DNA of 64,000 nucleotides from assembly GCF_016097555.1 (NCBI RefSeq), contig NC_054704.1, positions 44,553,800 to 44,617,799 on the forward strand, written 5' to 3'. This document shows positions 32,689 to 42,507 of the stretch, piece by piece (the stretch's first letter is position 1; every line of letters begins with the position of its first letter). The position numbers and the translations under genes are program-made. The notes beneath the pieces are model-generated. The model searched no databases. It was not told where the DNA came from and saw only the letters and a program-made list of their open reading frames with translations. This DNA comes from Gigantopelta aegis (lineage: Eukaryota > Mollusca > Gastropoda > Neomphalida > Peltospiridae).

Positions 32689-32812
32689 CAGGCCACGTGC
32701 GTATAAACCTTAAGTCTAGACTTTAACGTCATAGCAACGCCATTCAAATAGCATTACGTTAAAGTCTGGACTTTATTCCAGTCTAGACTAAGTTTTATAA
32801 GCACGGGCCCTG
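32689..32812. mobile_element. Short palindromic MITE
   Basis: About 124 bp. Left end CAGGCCACGTGCGTATAAAC; right end reversed CAGGGCCCGTGCTTATAAAA. Both continue with 'CTTA(A)GTCTAGACT', and inner words 'CTTTAACG'/'CGTTAAAG' pair again. No clear target duplication. Confidence 0.75.
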
Positions 32813-33076
32813 TTCTCATTTTTAAAGCTTCAAACAACTTCATTAAAGGGAGCAACTCGAAAACTTTATCAGAAGGAGAAATAAAGAAAAGGAGTTGGGA
32901 ACAGTTCTTGAGTGAGGATCGAGTTAGGAATGAATTCAGTCATTATGCTGCTATGGCTATTTCACTTACAGAGAAAAAAACATATGAAAGTCAAAGAGCT
33001 AATACATATATGAATGTAGACAGACTAAAACGTATGTCCAATTGGAGGTGACCGGGATATATATGGACTTCGCTCT

Positions 33077-33399
33077 TCATCGCACAAAGTTTTCTGCCAT
33101 GGAATTCTCGTGTTTAGGTCTTAATGCAGCAAGAGGCAGATCCTTGTCGAATTTGAACTGACGTTTGTCGTGGAACTTGGTCAGTGCGGGACAGTTCGGG
33201 TGTTTGTCTTTCAGATGGAAGAAGTGAGCTTCCGGATCACGAGTTGTCTCCCCGCAGTCCTCGCACACGTACATCTTGTCGCGGCGCTCCTTGTAGGCAA
33301 ACCGGAAGTTCGATCCGTGCACCTTCTTGGCGTGCGACTCCAACGAACAGCGCTGGGTGAAAGCTTTGCTACATAGTTGACACTTGTAGGGCTTGACTC
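33077..33399 (-). CDS. ovo: ovo exon 5 (zinc fingers 3 and 4)
   Basis: Acceptor CATTTCAG before 33399; stop TGA at 33079-33077. Codes GVKPYKCQLCSKAFTQRCSLESH (in two parts), KKVHGSNFRFAYKERR, the fourth finger YVCEDCGETT..HFFHLKDKHP, then PALTKFHDKRQFKF and a short tail. The 'FTQRCSLESH' and 'AYKERR.KMYVCEDCG' words are diagnostic for ovo. A SINE lies 17 bp upstream of the acceptor. Confidence 0.95.
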
Positions 33400-36300
33400 C
33401 TGAAATGATTTAATAAAAAGTTTATTGTGGTAACGACACCACTAGAGCACACTGTTTATTAATCATTGGCTATTGAATGTTAAACATTTGATAATTTTGA
33501 CCTATAGTCTTAGAGAGGAAACCCGCTACATTTTCCCATTAGTAACAAGGAGTATCTTATAAGACACCTTCCTACAGACAGGATAGGACATACTACGGCC
33601 TTTGATATACCGTCGAGGTGCACTGGCTGGAACGAGAAATAGCAATACCCCAATGGGCCCACCGACAGGGATCGATCCCAGACAGACCGCGCATCAGGCT
33701 TTACCACCGGACTAAGTCCCGCCCCTTACAGATGATGATCCCACCTTTCAAAAGGATATAACAATACACCAGTATATCTTTATTTAGCATATAAAGTTAT
33801 CAGTATTGGGATTTGAATTCAACTGTTTTAGCAGCAATATCTACATGTAGTAGTGTAAATCCGGTAACCCAAAATATATCTTATCGGCAGTATCGGTTAT
33901 ATTTTTTCAAGGGTGATGTTCAAAAGGTGGTGAACTCCAGATGTACACCAGTGTTACTTTTTGGTGTAGTCATGTATCCGAAAAAGTATATTCCTACAAA
34001 ACTGACCTGGCTGAAAAGTATGGTTCGTCTGAATCATGGGATGTACCGACTTTTCTTACGATTGTCCACAAACCTAAACCTCACTAGTTAGTCTGACAGT
34101 GTTGTCTTTTACAATTTCAATCATACATAATGTGTGTAAAATGTACCTGTGTGTATTCGAGTATGGCGCTTTAAGTCAAAGGTATCGTTGAATCTTTATG
34201 TGTCGGTTTAACACAGAATGAGCAGAGGTACCTCTTCTGACGTCGTTGCACTGTGGCTTCTTTATGTGTCAGTTTAAAAATGAAACTATTTGCACCTTCA
34301 AAAGAGACAGTCTTCTGCAAACCAAACTCCTTCTGGCAGACGTTGCACATGTATTTTCCCGAAAGATGAAACCTTTCGGTCACCGTAACTACAAGAAACA
34401 ATTTTCAGAAAATATATAAAAGGTATAAACAATTTATTTGCACTTACAAACAGTCAAAAAAAGACTAATGTTATGTGAAAATTCATCTGAGCAGGATGTT
34501 GTCATGCTATGTATTAAAACAACGATAGGCTAACACCGCCCCTTCTCTCTACGTATACCATAATAATATATTTTAAAGAACTTTCATATGAGGCCTTTGT
34601 CTTGATACATTTGTGTTAATAATGATGGTTTACCTTTGTCTTTGATGCAGCTGTCTCTACTGTCCCTCTCTGTGAATTTGGGGTTCTTGATGCCGTAACC
34701 ACCGTTTATCATTTCCAACTCCCCGGCGTTAGTAGTGTATTGCTAAAATAAAGAGATATTTAAGGGGTGAAATATGCAATTGGGTACATGCAATCATCAA
34801 AACAATAGACAAAAGTGAATTAATGTTTAATAATCTCTTAACAAAGCCATATGGTTTACTTCTTTAGACTCACACACATGTAGACGGATGGTCATAAATA
34901 TTAGGCGTGGTACGGGGACGGGGGAGGGGGGTGGGGGCGATGCTGCCTATTTGTGGTCAGGTAATTATTGTTTGTTTGTGTAAGACGAATTAAATTTTTT
35001 ATCAATACCAAGAAACTAAATAATAATAATGTAATAACCCACCCACCTACCCCAGTTTAAAAAAAAAAAAAAAATCGGCTGAGGATAACCAAATACTGTC
35101 GCAGTGAGCCTTAATATTACCGGTATGTTGAGGAATGGAAGTATTTAATGACACTCCATTATTACTCAACGAATGCTAGGTATCACGTGTCAGGTAATTG
35201 CTATGCGCGTTCTAGACCAAGAAAGAAAGAAAGAAGAAGACGACAACCCAGCACGGAAGGCAACAATACATGTCATGACGTGATGAGACAAACGGTACAT
35301 ACAGCTGCTGTAGGCGTCACCTTTGTTGTTATTTAAAAACATGAAACGGGCGACTTTATCCAGTGTGCCATGACACAACACAAATCAAGTTTATTATAAA
35401 TGATGGACCGTTTAACACGTGGTGTAATGAATGTGAAATCCCAACCGCATTTAACCAAATAAATAGGTATTTGTTTATTCTTTTCTTTTGTTTGTGTTGT
35501 AAATTAGGGGAGGTGGAGTGGGGTGAGGTTGAGTGGGGTGAGGTGGAGTGTGTGTGTGTGTGTGTGTGGGGGGGGGGGGTCTATTTGTTCCTTATATATA
35601 TACATTTTATTATTGTAATTATTTTTTTTGGGGGGTGGGGGTTGGGGGGGGGGGGGGCGTACTTACATTCAACAAATTCAATAGTGTTGGCTCCGATTTA
35701 ACTGTGCTGTCCTCTTCAAACGGGGACAAGGCAGAATTTTCTTTGGATACCGGACATTGATCTTCTTCCCACGTCTTCTCATGCTCTCTCCACGAAATGC
35801 CCGAGGGCCCTCTGCTTCTTTCTCCGTGTCCGAGACCGGAGGGTTCAGCTGGACCAAGCACATCACCAAATCGTTTCTGAGACACTAGATATTTCCTAGA
35901 CTGGCCGTCTGCCCGAAATGGCTGGGTCCTCACATGACTTGGTCTGCCGACATTGTGGTTTGGATTGTTGTTGGGATTGTTACTGGGCTTGATATCGGCT
36001 AGCGGAAGTCGAGGCGTGTTATACGATGAGACTGACCTCAGAGGTTCGAAAGGAATCACCGACATGTTCTGGGGGATGTTCGAAGGAGGCTGCGCCTCGA
36101 ACGTGTTCTCCTTATTCATGTGTGGCGATATCCGCATTACATGTCTGTCCTGAATCTCCAACCGCTGGCTAGCTTCACGTCTGCCCAAGTCTGTAGACGT
36201 CACAGCTACGGGTAGTTCTCGTTTTACAACCATTTCAGGCTTTACCTGAAAGGTTGGTCTGTAAACACAATTTATTGGCAAATAGTTTCGCGTAGCTGGA

Positions 36301-38127
36301 CTCTGGACGTTCCAAACAACTGGCTGGCTCGACGTTTTAACGGGTACGTGTTGCATGTTTTTAGAACTCGTCTTCGACTCCGACCTCTCTCTCAATTCTG
36401 CGTATTCAACAGTTGGCACTTGGTGAGTATGAGTAGCACTGCTGCTGGTTTCGACCACAGACATGTTCAGCGGAGAAACCACTCTTGGAAACGGGCTTGG
36501 GAAGCGTGGAGGTATGACTGAATAGTCAGTGCCAACCAGCGGCAGCCGACCCACCGATGGAACACTCGACACCGGAGTGGGCGAAGGTTGTTGATTCCTG
36601 ACGGGTAATGGTCTGACAAACGGCAACTGACTCGACAGATAGGGACCACTGCGAACCACTCCGAAAGACGTATGCACAACAGGTTTAGAAAGGTCTTTGA
36701 TAGAAAGGTCTTTGATAGCAACGTCATTTGGTAATGTTTGTGTTCGGTAGAACTGCTCGTTGACGGGACTGGATCTGGCGAAAAGAATTGGGTGCTCGGA
36801 TGGTCTGGACTGTTGGTAGTCGTCTCGCGACACTGGTGCTGGTGCGGATGACCGCTGCATGCTTCTGTGTAAAGAGGTTGCCACAGGCGTCGACGTGAAC
36901 ATTTCTGCTGCAGGACTAGTTGGAGCACTTGCTGGTTTCCAGAGATTTGCCATGGCCACTGAACTACCACAAGACGACGGAGGTGGGGTAAAGCAGGCCA
37001 CACGAGCCTGGTTGATCAGTCGAACGGGTATCGGTGAATGCACCCATGGTCGGGCGATGTGCGAAATCAATTTCTGATCACAAAATGCACTGGGGTCTTT
37101 CATTTTAGGTGTAGAATTAAACACTAAGGGAATACTGTGGTGTTCTGCGAGTCGATTTGACACTAGTGGAGCAAACGGAACAAATGTGTTTGGCATGTCT
37201 AGCATATAGCGATGTGGATCATGAGGCGAGCTGATACTGGACTCCTCCGCTGAAACAGGGGGACTTCGTGCGGTGGAAGTGGACTCCTGCAAAGATTCGT
37301 CCGTGATTAGACTGCCATAGCCACTGGAATCGCTACTCGTTGATTGCGAGTGTATCTTGAGACGAGTTTCACTTTGGTCGTTGGTCCATTCATCTGTAAG
37401 CTTCGGTTTCTTGGCGGCAGTGTACCCTTCCTCACCTGTAAACAGAAGAGATAATAAATTAATAAATGTGATTATCTTCAAGTCTTTACGCTGAAAACGT
37501 ACGTAGCTGTTTGAAAGTTAGGTCACCTAATCATGCATTGCCCCTCTTAGTTCCTCTAGCTGAAAGGTGAATTAATATAGCATTCCCGCCAATTTGTCGG
37601 TGTCTTCCCACGCCTAGTATGGAATAGGGACTACGTCAACATCTGAAGACATGTGGCTGCTTTCAATATTTATATTATTATCCATTATTCTTTTTTACAT
37701 GGTTTCTGTTTTTCCCTGAAATGTTCTGGAAGTGGTTAACATGTTCAAAAATGTTACTTATTTTAACAAAAACACACTTCGCTGATTTGGGCTACGACAG
37801 GTGTTACTCGGCGTATATAGCATGCGTAATTGTTTCATATTACTCTGCGGACTCTTCTTCCAAACTTCCTTCAGTGGCCTATCTAACCAAACATTCGTAT
37901 GAGGGCCTCCTATTATTACTGTTGAGTGTGGGATGGTGGGGGGGGGGGGGGGCGGGGGGCAGTGACGTAGGTAGCTAAATTATTAATCAGATGTAAAGGT
38001 TCGAAATTCATTATTTGGAGTGGGGATGAATTATTAATGCCACCCCAGAACAAAAAGTACACATCCGCTATTGGGTGTAAAAGTAAGTACATAAATGAAT
38101 TAATAATCAACATCCGATCGATATACA

Positions 38128-38163
<36 letters not shown>

Positions 38164-40780
38164 CCGAGGCCTACACCATGATGTTGGTGTAAACTTTTAA
38201 AACTTAAGACTCCCATTCTCTCACCCCATTCCTTTTTCGTCATTTCTGGAACAACAAATCCAGTGTGTTGGCAACAAAACTGTCCCCACTGTCAATAGCA
38301 CATTGTACATACTATAAATACGTACAAAGTAACAGTATATGCCTTTATATTCTCTGCACGATTAACCTTTAAGTATTAATAAAAGTCAAAACACGCTGAC
38401 ATGAATGTACTATAAATCAGAATCTATGTAACGATGAAGTTGCGGTTTTTAATGGAAAAACTTCAACAAGAATGGGGCATCGGATGCCGTTCATCGACTG
38501 CGGACAAAGCCCCCACTTGTTGAATGCTTGAAACCCCCGCGCGTGCCTCGGGACGGAAATTCTTTACACAAACAAGTTCAAACGCTCACTTTCGTGTTTA
38601 CGGCAGGCCCCGTCCACCCCAAATCAGCCACGACATGCCGGCCTTCACAAACTAAACCATTCATAACGACGACAACTGAAGAACAGCTGTTATTCGCATC
38701 ACGTGACTGCCGATCAGATTATCCTTATGAATAACCCATCCATTCACTGTACAGGAGATTTGCCGTTATTTTGGCGCGAGCCGGGTTGCTGGATAGCACG
38801 TGACACTACCTGGGTTAAACCATAGCAAACGGTATCTGTCGTCCGTGGTGAAGATGTTCGGCTTTTGTGTGGATTCGGTGACGTAAAATTTCCCGCCTTT
38901 TTCCTTCCATCTACCCATTCATTGGACTATCTGGGTCAAAGATCTATACCACAGCTGTCGCACTTCAGTTTCGTAGTAAATAATTAAACAGTCGATGGCG
39001 GGAAAAACAAGACAGGTGGCGACTTAGGTAACTTTTTTTCCTTTTTTTAAGACGAGACTTAATCCAGGAAATGCGATCAACAGTTGTTGCGTAAAATATG
39101 GCATGCGCCTGTCTCCGCCGTAGGGCAGAACAGATGAACTGCCAAAGTCACCTGTATGGAAATGATGTTTTTTAAAAGAACATCCTGTGGTTACTGGTAA
39201 AATAAAAATACATGTATGTTAAGGAGTCTCGGTGAATGACTCGTCCCCGTCATAAATATAACATTTGTGAAAAATTGACGTGTTTACAGCAAGAACACAT
39301 TCTAATTGATGTATTTGTGTTTGCCAACTTTTGGTTTAGTAAACGACGTATAGGATGGGGAGACGAACTTGCATCTTTAATACTCTATATAATAAAAACT
39401 CGAAATTAAGGGTTTTGTTGTTGTTGTTGTTGTTTTTTGTGTGCGTTTTTTTTTTTTTTTTGGGGGGGGGGGTTTGTGGTTTGGAGCGGGATTTAGCTCA
39501 GTTGGTCGAGTGTTCGCTTGAAATGCTTGCTTCGCAGGATCGAACCAGCTCGGTGGATCCATTCAGCTGATTGGGGTTTTCTTGTTCCAACCAATGCACC
39601 ACAACTGGACAAAGGCCGTGGTGTGTGCTTTCCTGTCTGTGGGAAAGTGCACATAAAAAGATCCCTTGCTGCATTAGGAAAAATATAGCAGGTTTCCTCT
39701 TATGACTACAACTCAGAATTACCAAATGTTTGACACCCAATAGCCAATGATTAACTAATCAATGTGATCCAGTGGTGTTGTTAAACTAAACAACAAAAAC
39801 CCCACACCTTTTTAAAAAAATTATAATAATAAAAAAATAAAAATATCATTATTAATTTTTTTTTTGGTGGTGGTTTTTCTAAAAAAAAATTGTTTTGTTC
39901 TGTTTGTTTATTGTTTTTTTGTTTTGTTTTGTTTTTATTTTATTTTTTTAAAACATCAACAAAATAAAAACAGAATCCAACATCCTAGCTAAGATGTGCG
40001 CACAGGATAGCATGTGTGAAGATTGTTTTTAACTTACTTTGTTTTTAACCAACCAAAGTAAAGTGAGTGTTGGGTTATGAAAAATAATTGCCATAGTAGA
40101 TAATTAAGCTATTACAACGTCCAATAGACAGATGGTGTGATGACGGTAGGGGGTGTGGATACGTAAACAAGTTGTAATAATTAGGTCAACAAGTTGGCAT
40201 AAAATGCCTAACACGAAATTACATGTAACGACGTCTATCGTAAACAAAAATGATCCGATTCTTACAACCAGTTTTCTTCTTTAATTATAAAACAAACACG
40301 AATCGCCTAGTCAATAAATATTTGCATAATTCCATTAGACCAAGTGTGGCAGTAATCAGCGGCTGTAAGGAAAACATACCAGTGTCACGGATCAATTACT
40401 GGTGGTGAAAACAGTAGGACACCGCCGGTGTTACAGTAATTATCGACCAATTCGTTATTGATACAAATTGCCATCAGACCAAACCCGCGGCGTATCATAG
40501 TCAGTATGACACGAATGAATATGCATGAAGCATGTCAAAAATAAAACATTGTTGAAATGACATAATGTATAAATAAAATATTAAATGTTGCGAAATCATA
40601 GACCGCGCAATTTTTATTATGATAAAGTCATATTTAAAAGTATTTTGAGTAATAGTAGGCCTACCGCTTAAATCTGAATTAGAAAGGTCATTATAATTGA
40701 AAGATGGAAGGAAGGAATGTTTCATTTAAGGACACAACCAAAAGATTTAATTATGGTTATATGGTACAGGGGCGTAGGCT

Positions 40781-40811
<31 letters not shown>

Positions 40812-42467
40812 GAACACACACACACACACCGCTGAAGCAAATGGTCCGCTTTCAGTACTAAAACATACAGGTTTATAAATATGGAGTTTCGGGTGGTGCA
40901 AAAACAAAATAGAAAAAGGTCCACTTGGTTCATATTCGACCCCCCCCCCCCCCCCCCCCCCCCCCGGTCCAGATCACGCTACGCCCCTGTGGTATTGGAC
41001 ATCTACTTAAGGACCACGCAGATAATGCGAGGAAAACCCGTTGCCGCCACGCAATAAGCACTTCTTTTTATATGCCGCAACACACACACACAGGGTAGTA
41101 GGCTATAAACCTTTGTTATATCAGTTGTGGAGTATTGACTGCAACAAGAAATAGCCGAACGTGTCCATCGACAGTGATCGACTAGCGTAGCCAGAGGGAC
41201 AATACCCCAATACCCATTGGTCCCACTGGTCGTGCAAATAGTGTTAATAACGGAAAGCGCGCCGTAAGATCAGAACAAAAAAGTAAATTAATAAAAATAA
41301 AAAAATAAAAACTAAAGTTAATTTTATTAATAAATTAGTTTCAAATAAGGGGTAGTCACACTTCGGTTTCGTAGCTGTTGAACGTCAGATAGACAAACCA
41401 GATAACCACGAGAGAAAGATAAAACAGCAGACGACAATTCACACAAATGAAAATTTGAATCTGTCGGGTTACGCAACCGCATTACTCTGCTGGTCAGCTT
41501 TTCACACAAAGAGAAAATCTGCTTCATTGACGGAGTCAGAACATAACGTGGCTGGGTGATCGGCCCTTCATTGGGCGAGAGTAACGGCAAATCGTCCGGC
41601 ATGTCAGTAACTACGGCAACTGTCATTAAACGCTGCAGCGGGAGATTTGAAAAGCGGCAGGTGCGCATGGTCTTTTGTTCAACGATCTTCCACGTGTCAT
41701 GGCTTCCTCAATCCCACAACACAAACTTTTAATTTGAACGCTCAATTCGAAACAAATAAGCGATACGTACAAGATACACTACTTTTTGTATGAATTAGAA
41801 TCATTAGAATTTTGTGACTTTTGTATTTAATCTATTTGAGATTATAATTTATTTTATGTACGTCCTATGCACGGTAACAACATAAGTCGGTCACATCATG
41901 ACTCAAAATATCACTGTGTTAACATGCATATAATCCATAAAGAGTAAAATTTATTACCGACCCCAGACAAGCCACTCTTACAATAATTTAAATAATGGAA
42001 TTGTCTTTAATATAAAAACAAACTGAATAAAAATCAAGTTCATATTAAATGGACCAATTAGAGAAATAACATTAACAGGAACTAAATAAGCAGAAATGAA
42101 ACATTTAACATATTCCTATTTAAATAGGTAATACATGTTGATTGTTAGTTTGCATTCTGAGAATAACAAATTCTGTAAAATAATTTATATTTATTGTTGA
42201 AACACGACTTTTGAAAAACATAATTACATAGCTGTATCAATTAACAAATCCTGAAATTACGAAACGCCATTGATTTTTGATCATATAGTGGGTAGGTGGT
42301 TGGGAATGGAGAATATATAGACTTACTGAGGGTCATATTATTTTGTATGCCTGCTGGTTCTGTTGGATTAAAATCTACACACCACATGAAACAGGTTGTT
42401 ATAGTGTGAGTGATTGTTTTGGGGTGTGTGTGTGTGCGCGCGCGCGCCTCTCTCTGTGTCTAAAGCT

Positions 42468-42507
<40 letters not shown>

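Noticed and set aside
33813..34091. 92-codon plus-strand frame in ovo intron 4
   Set aside because: No family, no splice signals, AT-rich chance composition.
36467..37003. 178-codon minus-strand frame overlapping ovo exon 2
   Set aside because: Shadow of the ovo reading frame, without domain or splice support.
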